From NCBI RefSeq assembly GCF_000333015.1, contig NZ_BANT01000008.1:62001-126000 (forward strand): 64,000 bases of DNA. Reading direction: 5' to 3'. Each line of letters begins with the position of its first letter. The first letter of the stretch is position 1. Shown piece after piece: positions 8,901 to 20,959 of this stretch. Below the pieces are notes generated by a model that searched no databases, had not been told where the DNA came from, and saw nothing but the letters and a program-made list of their open reading frames with translations. Made by a program: the position numbers and the translations under genes. The DNA comes from Gordonia hirsuta DSM 44140 = NBRC 16056. Its GTDB lineage: Bacteria > Actinomycetota > Actinomycetes > Mycobacteriales > Mycobacteriaceae.

Positions 8901-9187
8901 TTGGCCAGTCCGCCGGTGCGACACATCTCAACGAACTGGGTGATCATCTCGTTGTCGAGCAGAGCCCCGATGTCCATCTCGGACAGGTTCAGCCCCGGCG
9001 GCGCAGGCTCTTCGGCCAGCGCCACCCCCGTCCCGCCGGCCATACCCGCACCCAGGACCATCGCAGCGCCGACGGCGACCAGCCGCGTCCACCATGTTCG
9101 CGATTCCCGTGTGTCCGCGCGGCCCTGGGCCCTCGCCAATCGTCGTCGTTCCGCACGATTCGGTCGCCTGAAATCATCGGGCTTCAT
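5909..9187 (-). CDS. Very large secreted repeat-containing protein of unknown function
   Basis: A 1092-residue exported protein with a basic N terminus, a hydrophobic segment at about 34-56 and an ALA|EE-type cleavage site near residue 58. It is a paralogue of the downstream gene, sharing NEMITQFVEMC, ALKVAEFLTGQ, ALAGADKGR, FTWFGQDVDFSNL, GSCSNFLGTFDTYKDLR, FGNDALLKSF and WLTSDYSLREPLVIEWLGH. Between the last two blocks, residues about 535-800 hold six or seven imperfect repeats built on TDADGNLLWDP or KDENGNLLWDP. In the paralogue this stretch is only about 65 residues. The last roughly 120 residues are a Pro/Ser/Thr/Glu-rich tail without an LPXTG motif. The ATG at 9187 follows GAGGAG with good spacing. 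The function is unknown. Confidence 0.85.
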   Translation of the reverse strand: MKPDDFRRPNRAERRRLARAQGRADTRESRTWWTRLVAVGAAMVLGAGMAGGTGVALAEEPAPPGLNLSEMDIGALLDNEMITQFVEMCRTGGLANGNPSAGTQWDPEDTTTGTLPPNAIASCQNSNGTGLALVLPDRFEVGQLGNTMVIDLGPDVDVYDPLLGWIKVVTLPMGQQNLLNLASGLIFEGNDILGNNVKSIAEKDYGVGIDPRMFSKYGDYETDIYNKIIEDAALEPLMVEERYCPGSVVFGACIGGWKYREVDQNLQRRADALKVAEFLTGQTYDYTKPHNLPPLTGPKGRSVIEGDGINIALSMRNGTAIAQTGNEFAVALAGADKGRLAHAYAQYGIAIAADMDLNDIRFTWFGQDVDFSNLLPLLQAEIAKEALGEEADEMAGMLSMLEGLNGQIPALKEVFCYGVNAKATAESFGSCSNFLGTFDTYKDLRPVSDGTDTFTGDSVSRQESQGIMDITSLIFGNDALLKSFLPMLSGGGDMDLGAMLSNPAIASLLTAALDEDRRFKMGKDFIRYTKNIETTFEKIQATDADGNLLWDPVYVEQQATNEDGHLLWLVGDEEVSVASGDEVPEGAEPKMELVNKQEQAKDPETGELLWNDAEQTDPMMVDARTPRMKNNVTARMVGVTEDAWETYLSNEPLMTTEEVEVQATDDDGNLLWTLDGADVTADEDGVPPAGASPKMVTVTQQVPQVDADNNPMYQEKTRYFKKPVMVEQTDADGKTVYRDATEADTDYVWMDADGQIVTGVDETDEASLEGLTKKAPVMVQKMEQAKDENGNLLWDPVVAKTVTAHWLTSDYSLREPLVIEWLGHQIVFFPAVELNDGSTRPNLIGAPQISKIVGDANAGLLPKINLVQWDNPLGLGTWSFDKPWDIFGTAKAFKKSITLDDDLKMLDKLVGPMVFPGSERLTDGLFEQLGLKKPKSPELPIDPVDPEIGEDDGIEAGDTGPETEGTGSTDPEMSPLMQGRPSAPAQTQDPASSSAPSTTQSAPSSTTAPSSPTVEDDPVVPSQPAEPEATVEPGSPAVPESSAVTPDPTVSVPTESAEVPSVPSQPQTAPAAPSEPVQSGQGEPVGAALIGG
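6775..7590 (-). repeat. Coding repeat region: DxDGNLLW-type units
   Basis: Translated units include ATDADGNLLWDPV, ATNEDGHLLWLVG, AKDPETGELLWND, ATDDDGNLLWTLD, QTDADGKTVYRDA and AKDENGNLLWDPV. Spacing between units is irregular (about 25-60 residues) and several are followed by a KMxxV or PVMV strand. The D-x-D-G-N core resembles a metal-binding loop, but binding is only an inference. Confidence 0.75.
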
Positions 9188-9271
9188 GATCTGCCACTCC
9201 TCTGTGTCAAATCCCCCTTGAGACATAGATCCCACATGCAACTAACTGGATCGACCTGAATCGCGTTTTCA

Positions 9272-9308
9272 TGCCAGAATATGGCACAAAAACTAGTAAG
9301 CGCTTACT
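9272..9308 (-). promoter_or_regulatory. Promoter with two palindromic operator candidates for the secreted-protein gene
   Basis: AGTAAGCGCTTACT (9295-9308) is a perfect 14-bp palindrome of the kind bound by TetR-family repressors. TGCCA-gaata-TGGCA (9272-9286) is a second one. On the minus strand the central part of the second reads TATTCT, a good -10 match, placing the first palindrome over the -35 region. The start codon lies about 85-90 nt downstream. Confidence 0.5.
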
Positions 9309-9394
9309 TTGCGTGTTTTCCGGGCTGCTTCCGGCTACAGCCCCGTGCTGCGTCGTGGATGTGAACGCCGCCTTCGACGCTTCGCTCCGACGTC

Positions 9395-9540
9395 TAGACG
9401 ACAGAGGCGCATTCGCGACCTTCGGTCTCCGTTCGCGGCGCTCGTCGCGTTTTCGCGGCCGCTGGCTCCAACCGCGGCCTTCGCCGGAGCCGCGCGCGGA
9501 CTGGGTGCGGCGTTTGCCGAACGAACGCCGCGTCGGGACA
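9395..9540 (-). repeat. Intergenic repeat, copy A
   Basis: Read on the minus strand this segment contains CGCGGCGTTCGTTCGGCAA (9514-9532), then GGCCGCGGTTGGAGCC, then GCGACGAGCGCCGCGAAC. The same succession occurs on the plus strand at 11770-11935 with few mismatches, apart from an extra block there. A local inverted repeat, GCGGCGTT...AACGCCGC, is also present. Confidence 0.6.
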
Positions 9541-9632
9541 GCGGGCTTCGCCGGCGCTCACGGTGACCGTCGCCGAATCGTTGCCCGACAGGCTTGGTCC
9601 GGCCACGCGCTCGGCCCTAGGGTCGAAGGATC

Positions 9633-10603
9633 ATGACTTCGGCTACCCGCATGCGGATCGTGTCCCTGTTCCTGGCCGCGCTGATGGCGCTGGCCGGACT
9701 GCTCCTGGCACCGGCCGGTGACGCCGCCGCCCGGGTGGTCGACGTCGCGGAGCTCACCCCGCGGATCTCGTTGATCTCGTTCTACTCCCCAGCGATGAAC
9801 CGAGTGGTCCGCAGCCACGTCCTGCATCCACCCGGCCGGCCGGCCTACCCAGCTTCTACCTGCTGCCCGGCGCGGGCGGCGCCGAGGACGGGATCAGCTG
9901 GTACAACCACGGCGGTGTGAAGAAGTTCTTCGCCGGCAAGCGCGTCAACGTGGTCCTGCCGATGGGCGGACGTTTCTCGATGATGACCGACTGGCAGCAT
10001 CGCGACCCGATCCTCGGCCGGAATCAATGGCAGACCTTCTACACGCGTGAACTCCCCCAGGCCATCGACGCCACGTTCGCCACCAGCGGCGTCAACGCGC
10101 TGGGTGGCGTGTCGATGTCGGCCGGGCCCGCACTGGATCTGGCGATCCAGGCACCACGCCGCTTCCGCGCGGTGGCCGCCTACAGCGGCTGACCCGGGAC
10201 GACGGATCCGCTCGGTCGTGCCGCCGCGACGGCGATTCCGATGCGCGGCGGCGGCAACCCCTTCAACATGTGGGGCGACTACGCGAATCCGGCCTGGGTG
10301 CGGCACGATCCGGTGGTCAACGCCGGCAAGCTGCGCGGTAAGACGATCTTCCTGTCGGCCGGTTCGGGACTGCCGGGCCCCATCGACGGAGGACCGCTGG
10401 AGATCCTCGGCGGCATGTTCGGCGGCAACTTCGTCGAAGCGTACTCGCTGGCCTGCACCAGGGCGATGTCGCACCGGCTGCATTCGCTCGGTATCGCTCA
10501 CCGCTTCCAGACCCGGTCCGACGGCACGCACAGCTGGGGTCTGTTCTCGGCAGATATGCGGGCGTCGTGGCCGATGATCGCGCGGGCGATCGGGGCACGG
10601 TAG
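9633..10603 (+). pseudogene. Disrupted mycolyltransferase-like (Ag85/esterase family) gene
   Basis: A secreted alpha/beta-hydrolase of the trehalose mycolyltransferase family, broken twice. The N terminus is a clear signal peptide (to about residue 32). After VLHPPGRPA near 9840 the reading frame shifts by one: SFYLLPGAGG and ISWYNHGG continue in another frame. The nucleophile motif GVSMSAGPALDLA follows. The frame then meets TGA at 10190-10192, exactly where the motif YSGCPGT needs Cys. Beyond it NPFNMWGDY and the catalytic-His motif DGTHSWGLF are intact up to 10603. Both lesions could be decay; sequencing error could explain one. Upstream it neighbours an intergenic repeat. Confidence 0.8.
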
Positions 10604-10675
10604 CCGGCCCACGGGCCTGCTGGCGGGAACTACTCAAGGTGACAGTGCCGCCGGTCGTGTGACATGCGGCGGTCG

Positions 10676-11635
10676 TCAGAAGTCGCCGGGCACGTGGATT
10701 CCGCGGGACCGTAGCCGCACGCCGAGCCGGGGGATCATCGTGCCGGAACGCAGGTCGTCCCACATCGCCCGGACCACTTCCAGCCCCAGTTCCCGCAGGC
10801 CGTCCTCGCGCCGTTTCTCGGCGACCACCACATCGGCCGGCGTCTGGCCCGGCCGCAACCACTGTGCGCCGTACTTGCTCTCGCCGTCGAACTCCAAGAC
10901 CACCTGACCCTCGAAATCGTGATCGACTTCGGCGGCGGTGCCGTCGTTCAGGCGGTAGCGCTTCTGCAGAACCGGGACCGGGAAACCGGCGGCGATGATC
11001 TGCGCCCGGCACCACGATTCACCGGGATTGGCGGCCAGGCCGCTGGCATACCGCAGCGCCACCCGTGCTCGTGCGACGCCGGTGCGGGCGACCTCCAGTT
11101 GCTGACGCAGGCGATCCGGATCGGCCCCGTGCCGCAGCGCCGAGTCGAAGACGGCCAGCGCCGGCGCGAACGACCGGGCAGTCAATGCGATGTCGACGGC
11201 GGTGCGCTCCAGCCCTGTGACCGATACGCCATGCAGGACCGTCACATCGTCATCGTTCAGCTTCCCGGTGTGGATGACGATCCGCCTGCCTTTGAGGCGG
11301 CCGCCGGCCGCCTTTCCATTGGTGAAATGCACTCGGGTTCGTTCGGTGTCGAGGACCTCGAGTCGGTGAATCGACGCCGCCGACTGGTGACTGAGCACGC
11401 GAATGGGCGGGTCGTCCCCATCGCTGCGCACGGCGGCCAGACACCGTGCCCGATAGGTGAGTTCTCGCTGGAGGTAGTCGGCCTTGCCGGTGAGTCCGGC
11501 GGCGTCGATGTACACCCCACGCCCCACCGCCAGAAGGGCGCCGCCGGCGACTGCGGCATCGAACTCGCGGGCGGTGACCCCGGTCTCGAGAACCTTCTTG
11601 CGGCGGAGCAGTCCGTTTTCATCAGAGGTCCACAT
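10676..11635 (-). CDS. DUF559/AbiEi-like protein with winged-helix N terminus and endonuclease-like C terminus
   Basis: About 319 residues. The N-terminal third looks like a winged-helix domain (LETGVTAREFDAAVAGGAL), as in AbiEi-type antitoxins. The C-terminal part has VDHDFEGQVVLEFDGESKYG followed by EKRREDGLRELGLEVVRAMW, the DUF559/Vsr-like pattern with D, ExD and a downstream Lys/Arg. Such proteins are common singletons in mycolata and their role is not established. The start ATG at 11635 is chosen because the upstream frame has low-complexity Arg/Pro sequence. No AbiEii-type toxin gene is adjacent, so a toxin-antitoxin role is unsupported here. Confidence 0.7.
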   Translation of the reverse strand: MWTSDENGLLRRKKVLETGVTAREFDAAVAGGALLAVGRGVYIDAAGLTGKADYLQRELTYRARCLAAVRSDGDDPPIRVLSHQSAASIHRLEVLDTERTRVHFTNGKAAGGRLKGRRIVIHTGKLNDDDVTVLHGVSVTGLERTAVDIALTARSFAPALAVFDSALRHGADPDRLRQQLEVARTGVARARVALRYASGLAANPGESWCRAQIIAAGFPVPVLQKRYRLNDGTAAEVDHDFEGQVVLEFDGESKYGAQWLRPGQTPADVVVAEKRREDGLRELGLEVVRAMWDDLRSGTMIPRLGVRLRSRGIHVPGDF

Positions 11636-11769
11636 ACCTTGGACGCACGGGCCTGCGTTCTGGTTCCCCCGTTGCGCGGTCGGCGTGTCCACAGTGGTGC
11701 GGTCCAATGCGCTCGGCCGACGACGACGCGCAGCGATTGGGACGGGTACCGGTTGCCTCGCCCCGGGCA

Positions 11770-11935
11770 CGCGGCGTTCGTTCGGTAAGCGCGGCACTCA
11801 TTCTGTGAACGCGGCTTTCCTACCGCAAACGCGGCGCTGGTTGCGCATCCGCGGCGTTCAGTCCGAACGCGGCCCCGGCGGAGGCCGCGGTCGTAGCCGG
11901 AGGGCGCGAACGCCCGACGAGCGCCGCGAACAGGA
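11770..11935 (+). repeat. Intergenic repeat, copy B, with degenerate ~20-nt tandem units
   Basis: It starts with CGCGGCGTTCGTTCGGTAA (11770-11788), an 18/19 match to the reverse complement of 9514-9532. Four or five degenerate units each starting around (A)CGCGGC and about 18-21 nt long follow. It ends with GGCCGCGGTCGTAGCC and CCGACGAGCGCCGCGAAC, matching copy A. Copy A lacks most of the internal units. Confidence 0.6.
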
Positions 11936-12080
11936 ATCGAGGGCCGCGTACGTCAGACCTGAGCCGTGAACACCGGGCAGAGGCTGCGAACGTGAGCGGG
12001 CGCTGCAGGTGGTCGGGGCAAGCGCTGAGCCAGGGAGGGCCAGAGACGGACCGGCCGGAGAAGACCCTGGTCAGGATAGG

Positions 12081-12119
12081 ACGAGGCCCCCGATCCGGGG
12101 GATGGATCGGGGGCCTCGT
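12081..12119 (-). terminator. Terminator of the rpoB-rpoC operon
   Basis: ACGAGGCCCCCGATCC (12081-12096) pairs perfectly with 12104-12119 around a 7-nt loop. This strong 16-bp hairpin begins 9 nt after the rpoC stop codon. The downstream minus-strand sequence is not a T tract, which is usual in this group. Confidence 0.75.
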
Positions 12120-12127
12120 CGTCGACT

Positions 12128-15100
12128 CTAGCCGAAGTAGCCGCTGTCTCCGAAGTCGTCCAACGGAACCGCAGCACCGGACGGGGCACCGAAGCCGCCG
12201 TCGGGGCTGAAGAAGTTGTCGTCGTGCACCGGGCGGGCGTATGCGGCCGCACGGGCTTCCTCGGTCGGCTCCACCTGGATGTTGCGGTAACGGTTGATAC
12301 CGGTACCGGCCGGGATGAGCTTACCGATGATGACGTTCTCCTTGAGGCCCACCAGCTTGTCGCTGCGGCTGTTGATGGCCGCATCGGTCAGGACACGCGT
12401 GGTCTCCTGGAACGACGCCGCCGACAGCCACGACTCGGTGGCCAGCGAGGCCTTGGTGATACCCATGAGCACCGGACGACCCGACGCCGGCTCGCCGCCT
12501 TCGGCGACGACAGCCCGGTTGGCCGCCTCGAACTCGGCGCGCTCGGTGAGCGAACCGGGCAGGAACTCGGTGGCACCGGAGTCGATAATCGTCACCCGAC
12601 GCAGCATCTGACGCACGATGGTCTCGATGTGCTTGTCGTGGATCGACACACCCTGGCTGCGGTAGACCTCCTGGACCTCGTTGACCAGGTGGATCTGCAC
12701 CTGACGGGGGCCCATCACGCGCAGCACCTCGTGCGGGTCGGCCGGGCCGACCAGAAGCGGATCGCCCACGTTCACATGATCGCCGTCGGCGAGCGCACGC
12801 TCGGTGCCGTCGATCGTGACCGGGGCCAGGCTCTGGCGCTTGGACAGCTTGTCGTAGACCTGCTCCTCGGATCCGTCATCGGGGATGATCGTGATCTTGT
12901 AGAAGCGCTCGCCCTCCTCCAGCTGGATGCGGCCGGAGACCTCGGCGATCGGGGTCTTGCCCTTGGGCACGCGAGCCTCGAAGAGCTCGGTGACACGCGG
13001 CAGACCGCCGGTGATGTCCTCACCGACACCGCCCTGGTGGAAGGTACGCATGGTCAGCTGAGTACCGGGCTCACCGATCGACTGTGCGGCGATGATGCCC
13101 ACGGCCTCGCCGATGTCGACCAGCTTGCCGGTGGCCATGCTGCGGCCGTAGCACATGGCGCAGACGCCGGTACCGGTGCCGCAGGTCAGGACCGAACGGA
13201 CCTTGACCTCGGTGATGCCGGCGGCCAGCAGCTTCTCGATCGCCGGATCGCCCAGGTCGTGACCGCGCTCGACGATGACGTTGCCGTCGGCGTCGACCGC
13301 GTCGGCGGCCAGGGTGCGGGCGTAGGCCGCGGTCTCCACGTGCGGATCCCGCTCGAGCACCTGCTCACCGGTGGCCGGATCGGTCTGCCACGAGGCGATC
13401 GGGACGATGATGCCGCGGTCGACGCCACAGTCGTGCTCGCGCACGATGACGTCCTGGCTGACGTCCACCAGACGACGGGTCAGGTAACCCGAGTCGGCGG
13501 TACGCAGTGCGGTATCGGCCAGACCCTTACGCGCGCCGTGCGTGTTGATGAAGTACTCGGTCACGGTCAGGCCCTCGCGGAACGAGGACTTGATCGGACG
13601 CGGGATGAACTCACCCTTCGGGTTGGTCACCAGACCCTTCATGCCCGACAGGTTGCGGACCTGGGTCATGTTGCCCGTCGCACCCGACTTCGGGATCATC
13701 GTGATCGGGTTGTCCTCGGGGTAGTACTCCTCCAGCGCCTTACCGACTTCCTCGGTGGCGTCCTTCCAGAGCTCGACCAGCGCATCGCGGCGCTCGTCCT
13801 TGTTCATACCGCCGATCTGGTAGGCGCTCTCCAGCTTGTCTGCTGCCGCCTCGTACCGGTCGAGGATCTCCTTCTTGGCCGGCGGCACGAGCACGTCCGA
13901 CATCGCGACGGTGACACCCGAGCGGGTCGCCCAGTAGAAGCCGACGTCCTTCATCTTGTCGACGGTCTGTGCGACGACGATCATCGGGTAGCGCTCGGCC
14001 AGATCGTTGATGATCGAGGCCTGACGCTTCTTGGGCATCTGTTCGTTCACGAACGGGTAGTCCTGCGGCAGCAGCTCGTTGAAGATCACCCGACCCAGGG
14101 TCGTGACGATCTCCCACGGCTCACCGTTGTGCCAGCCGTCCGGGTACTCGGCGGCCTCGATGTCCAGCGGCGGACGCAGATCGGTGATGCGGACCTTGAT
14201 CGGCTCCTGCACGCTGAGCACACCGCGGTCCACGGCCATGATGGCCTCGGCCGGGCTGGAGTAGACACCGCGCTCGACGTCGTCGCCGGTCGCCGGGCGG
14301 TAGGAGCCCTCGGACTCGCCCTTCTCGGTGGTCAGGTAGTACAGGCCGGTGACCATGTCCAGACGCGGCATGGCCAGCGGGCGGCCCGAGGCCGGCGAGA
14401 GGATGTTGTTGCTCGAGAGCATCAGGATCCGGGCCTCGGCCTGCGCCTCCGCGCTCAGCGGCAGGTGCACGGCCATCTGGTCACCGTCGAAGTCGGCGTT
14501 GAAGGCCTCACACACCAGCGGGTGCAGCTGGATGGCCTTACCCTCCACCAGCTGCGGCTCGAAGGCCTGGATGCCCAGGCGGTGCAGCGTCGGTGCACGG
14601 TTGAGCAGCACCGGGTGCTCGGTGATGACCTCTTCGAGGACGTCCCACACCTGCGGACGCTGACGCTCCACCATGCGCTTGGCCGACTTGATGTTCTGGG
14701 CCTGACCCAGATCCACCAGACGCTTCATGACGAACGGCTTGAACAGCTCCAGCGCCATCAGCTTCGGCAGACCGCACTGGTGCAGGTGCAGCTGCGGGCC
14801 GACGACGATGACCGAGCGGCCCGAGTAGTCCACACGCTTGCCCAGCAGGTTCTGGCGGAAGCGTCCCTGCTTGCCCTTGAGCAGGTCGCTCAGGGACTTC
14901 AGCGGCCGGTTGCCCGGGCCGTTGACCGGACGGCCACGGCGGCCGTTGTCGAACAGCGCGTCCACCGACTCCTGCAGCATCCGCTTCTCGTTGTTGACGA
15001 TGATCTCGGGCGCACCCAGGTCCATCAGTCGCTTGAGGCGGTTGTTCCGGTTGATGACGCGGCGATACAGGTCGTTCAAGTCCGAGGTGGCGAAGCGGCC

Positions 15101-16096
15101 ACCGTCGAGCTGAACCATCGGGCGCAGCTCCGGCGGGATCACCGGGACGGCGTCGAGCACCATGGCGCGCGGATTATTGCCGGACTGCTGGAATGCGGCC
15201 ACGACCTTCAGGCGCTTGAGCGCACGCAGCTTCTTCTGGCCCTTGCCGGTGCGGATGGTCTCGCGCAGCGACTCGGCCTCGGCGTCGATGTCGAAGTTCT
15301 CCAGGAGCTTCTTGATCGCCTCGGCACCCATCGCGCCGGTGAAGTACTCGCCGAAGCGGTCCTCCAGCTCGCGGTACAGCTTCTCGTCGACGATCAGTTC
15401 ACCGGCGGTGAGCTTGGTGAACTTGTCCCAGATCTCGTCGAGCTCTTCGACCTCGCGGTTGGCGCGGTCACGCATGCGCTTGAGCTCACGCTCGGCCGCG
15501 TCGCGGACCTTGCGCTTGGCGTCGGCCTTGGCGCCCTCGGCCTCCAGCTCGGCCAGATCGGCTTCGAGCGTGCTCTGGCGCTCGGCCAGATCGGCTTCGA
15601 GGTCGTCGAGGATGGCCTTGCGCTCGACGGTGATCTCCGCCTCGCGCGTGGACAGCTCGGCGTGGCGCAGTTCATCGTCGACCGAGGTGATCACCCAGGC
15701 GGCGAAGTAGATGATCTTCTCCAGATCCTTCGGCGCCAGGTCCAGCAGGTAGCCCAGCCGGCTGGGCACACCCTTGAAGTACCAGATGTGGGTGACCGGT
15801 GCGGCCAGGGCGATGTGGCCCATGCGCTCACGACGCACCTTGGCCTTGGTCACCTCGACGCCGCAGCGCTCGCAGATGATGCCCTTGAAGCGCACGCGCT
15901 TGTACTTGCCGCAGTAGCACTCCCAGTCCCGGGTGGGGCCGAAGATCTTCTCGCAGAAGAGTCCGTCCTTCTCCGGCTTCAGGGTGCGGTAGTTGATGGT
16001 CTCCGGCTTCTTGACCTCGCCGTAGGACCAGTTCTGGATGTCGTCGGCCGTGGCGAGACCGATCTTCAGTTCGTCGAAGTAGTTGACGTCGAGCAC
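12128..16096 (-). CDS. rpoC: DNA-directed RNA polymerase subunit beta'
   Basis: Largest catalytic subunit of RNA polymerase, about 1322 residues (M. tuberculosis 1316). The N-terminal zinc site [19 protein letters not shown], the absolutely conserved catalytic Mg loop NADFDGDQ, and the C-terminal zinc-binding [13 protein letters not shown] are all present. The actinobacteria-type insert of long charged helices (about residues 140-230) is present. The GTG at 16096 is chosen because GGAGG lies 8 nt upstream and the protein then begins [14 protein letters not shown], like mycobacterial RpoC. It follows rpoB after 80 nt containing a hairpin and is co-transcribed with it. Confidence 0.98.
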   Translation of the reverse strand: MLDVNYFDELKIGLATADDIQNWSYGEVKKPETINYRTLKPEKDGLFCEKIFGPTRDWECYCGKYKRVRFKGIICERCGVEVTKAKVRRERMGHIALAAPVTHIWYFKGVPSRLGYLLDLAPKDLEKIIYFAAWVITSVDDELRHAELSTREAEITVERKAILDDLEADLAERQSTLEADLAELEAEGAKADAKRKVRDAAERELKRMRDRANREVEELDEIWDKFTKLTAGELIVDEKLYRELEDRFGEYFTGAMGAEAIKKLLENFDIDAEAESLRETIRTGKGQKKLRALKRLKVVAAFQQSGNNPRAMVLDAVPVIPPELRPMVQLDGGRFATSDLNDLYRRVINRNNRLKRLMDLGAPEIIVNNEKRMLQESVDALFDNGRRGRPVNGPGNRPLKSLSDLLKGKQGRFRQNLLGKRVDYSGRSVIVVGPQLHLHQCGLPKLMALELFKPFVMKRLVDLGQAQNIKSAKRMVERQRPQVWDVLEEVITEHPVLLNRAPTLHRLGIQAFEPQLVEGKAIQLHPLVCEAFNADFDGDQMAVHLPLSAEAQAEARILMLSSNNILSPASGRPLAMPRLDMVTGLYYLTTEKGESEGSYRPATGDDVERGVYSSPAEAIMAVDRGVLSVQEPIKVRITDLRPPLDIEAAEYPDGWHNGEPWEIVTTLGRVIFNELLPQDYPFVNEQMPKKRQASIINDLAERYPMIVVAQTVDKMKDVGFYWATRSGVTVAMSDVLVPPAKKEILDRYEAAADKLESAYQIGGMNKDERRDALVELWKDATEEVGKALEEYYPEDNPITMIPKSGATGNMTQVRNLSGMKGLVTNPKGEFIPRPIKSSFREGLTVTEYFINTHGARKGLADTALRTADSGYLTRRLVDVSQDVIVREHDCGVDRGIIVPIASWQTDPATGEQVLERDPHVETAAYARTLAADAVDADGNVIVERGHDLGDPAIEKLLAAGITEVKVRSVLTCGTGTGVCAMCYGRSMATGKLVDIGEAVGIIAAQSIGEPGTQLTMRTFHQGGVGEDITGGLPRVTELFEARVPKGKTPIAEVSGRIQLEEGERFYKITIIPDDGSEEQVYDKLSKRQSLAPVTIDGTERALADGDHVNVGDPLLVGPADPHEVLRVMGPRQVQIHLVNEVQEVYRSQGVSIHDKHIETIVRQMLRRVTIIDSGATEFLPGSLTERAEFEAANRAVVAEGGEPASGRPVLMGITKASLATESWLSAASFQETTRVLTDAAINSRSDKLVGLKENVIIGKLIPAGTGINRYRNIQVEPTEEARAAAYARPVHDDNFFSPDGGFGAPSGAAVPLDDFGDSGYFG

Positions 16097-16144
16097 GTTA
16101 TGCCCCTCCAAAGGAGTTCTATAAAGCTAAATCAGGGGTGGGGA

Positions 16145-16170
16145 CGGAGGGACGCACAGGCGTCCCTCCG
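16145..16170 (-). promoter_or_regulatory. Hairpin in the rpoB-rpoC intercistronic gap
   Basis: CGGAGGGACGC-acag-GCGTCCCTCCG forms a perfect 11-bp stem. It is not followed by T residues on the minus strand, so it may set mRNA stability or partial attenuation between rpoB and rpoC rather than full termination. Confidence 0.6.
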
Positions 16171-16176
16171 CGGGCG

Positions 16177-19707
<3,531 letters not shown>

Positions 19708-20071
19708 GAGGTGTTCACTATGTGGCGTTGTAGCCATTTGGCCTTGGGGCCGCTTGCGTGGTCGTCATACCTGAGGACCTGCGGTTTTCCCAAGACGAAC
19801 ACGAAGTGCTCGGTTGGAAGTGCCGATCAGAGGACAGGGTGCAGCCAGCGCAACGTCCTACTGTATCAGAATTTGGGCAGCATGTGTCAACCCCGTCAAA
19901 TCGACGGTGCGTGAGAGCGCCCTGCACAGGATCCCGGCTGGCCGCCGAAGGGGTCCGTGTCTGCAGATAGCGTGTACCCCGAAGGCCGCTGCGTCAAGCA
20001 GAACGCGGTGTTTCGTCGGAAATTGCCAGGTCACCGGTGTGTCCGGCGTGCCCGCCGAGCGGCACCGACGG
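19708..20071. other. rpoB promoter and leader region
   Basis: No gene is visible. The part next to rpoB contains a sigma-A-like promoter (19860-19890) and a leader of about 150 nt. The remainder is the 3' flank of the mce operon with no clear strong hairpin. Confidence 0.55.
19860..19890 (-). promoter_or_regulatory. Candidate rpoB promoter
   Basis: On the minus strand TTGACA (plus 19885-19890) is followed after 19 nt by TACAGT (plus 19860-19865), or after 17 nt by GATACA. The -35 match is perfect. The spacing to the -10 element is the uncertain part. Confidence 0.5.
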
Positions 20072-20959
20072 TCAGTCGACGTCGAGCACCTGAGCGATCT
20101 TCCACTGATCGCCGTGCTTCTCCATCAGGTACTGCAGCCGCACCATGGTCTGATCGGCCAGCTGCCCGTTGGTGGTCACGCTGACGATCAGCGTGGCGAT
20201 CGCGGTGGCCTGGTCCTTGGTGAGCGAGGCGATGGCCACGTTGTCGGCCTGGCAGGCCGAGTCGGCTTTGCTCTGCACGATGACGGTCCGATTGGTCTCG
20301 ACGACCTTGCGGAAGTCCTGCTGGGCCTGGCCCGTCAGCGAGGCGTCGGCGCGCTGGAGGTCTTCGGTGGCGGTCCGCCATTTGTAGGTGAACGGCAGGC
20401 AGCCCTTATCGGAGACCTGGGACATCACCTGGGTGGTCTCGGCATTGTTGACGAAGGCCCGGTTCTCGGTGCCGACCGCCCCCGGATGCCAGGCCAGGAC
20501 CGCCGCGATGCCGCCGAGGATCGCCGCGATCAGCCACAACAGCAGGGCCCGGCTGAAGCGCCTGCCGGAGCCGGCCGACAGCTCCGCAGAGCGCAGGGGA
20601 TGGACCGCCGGGGGCCGGGCGACGGTGCGGTCGGCGGTCAGGTCGATCGCTTCCTCGCGGGGGCGCGTGCGTCCGGTCTGCCCGCGGGCGGCGCGCAGCC
20701 GCTCGGTGGCCGCCCTCGCCTCGGTCCGGGCTTCTGCCGTCTCTGCGGTGACCGGTGTGGTCAGATCCACGGTGGTCTCGACGATGCTGCGCTCGACGGT
20801 CACCTGCTCAGCGGCCGGCTCTGCGGGCGCTGCCGGTTCTGCGGCGGATTGCGCCGATTCTGCGGCCGAAGGGCCGGTGCTCTCCCGTGGCGACGAGCCC
20901 GCGGTGCGGATCTCCATCGCCGGCAGATCGCCGTACTTGTTCTTCTCGTCGTCGCTCAT
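20072..20959 (-). CDS. Mce-associated membrane protein (second Mam)
   Basis: A 295-residue single-pass membrane protein. Residues 1-135 are a disordered cytoplasmic Ala/Glu/Arg-rich region. A membrane helix (LLLWLIAAILGGIAAVLAW) lies at about 140-158. The extracytoplasmic part has a VNNAETTQVMSQV-type start and ends in a short beta-rich NTF2-like domain (DQTMVRLQYLMEKHGDQWKI). Genes of this type close mce operons and are thought to stabilise Mce complexes. Its ATG overlaps the preceding stop codon (TGATG), so it is translationally coupled. It is the last gene of the operon. Confidence 0.85.
   Translation of the reverse strand: MSDDEKNKYGDLPAMEIRTAGSSPRESTGPSAAESAQSAAEPAAPAEPAAEQVTVERSIVETTVDLTTPVTAETAEARTEARAATERLRAARGQTGRTRPREEAIDLTADRTVARPPAVHPLRSAELSAGSGRRFSRALLLWLIAAILGGIAAVLAWHPGAVGTENRAFVNNAETTQVMSQVSDKGCLPFTYKWRTATEDLQRADASLTGQAQQDFRKVVETNRTVIVQSKADSACQADNVAIASLTKDQATAIATLIVSVTTNGQLADQTMVRLQYLMEKHGDQWKIAQVLDVD

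Larger units (their letters stand above)
9188..9632. other. Long intergenic region with palindromes and an intergenic repeat
   Basis: No gene is visible in these 445 bases. The left part contains two perfect palindromes and a candidate promoter for the minus-strand secreted-protein gene. The right part (about 9395-9540) is a GC-rich intergenic repeat that reappears inverted beyond the DUF559-type gene. Confidence 0.6.
11636..12127. other. Long intergenic region downstream of rpoC
   Basis: No gene is seen in these 492 bases. They hold the second copy of the intergenic repeat (about 11770-11935), a run of degenerate ~20-nt units, and the rpoBC terminator at the right end. Confidence 0.6.

Noticed and set aside
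10190-10192. TGA at a Cys position as possible selenocysteine
   Set aside because: The same gene has a separate frameshift, the family is not a known selenoprotein family, and the downstream sequence was not seen to form an obvious SECIS hairpin. Point mutation is simpler.
10676-11635. AbiE-type toxin-antitoxin pair
   Set aside because: Only the AbiEi/DUF559-like protein is present; no AbiEii nucleotidyltransferase gene lies next to it.
11770-11870. CRISPR array
   Set aside because: Units are degenerate, about 20 nt, without unique spacers of even length, and no cas gene is near.
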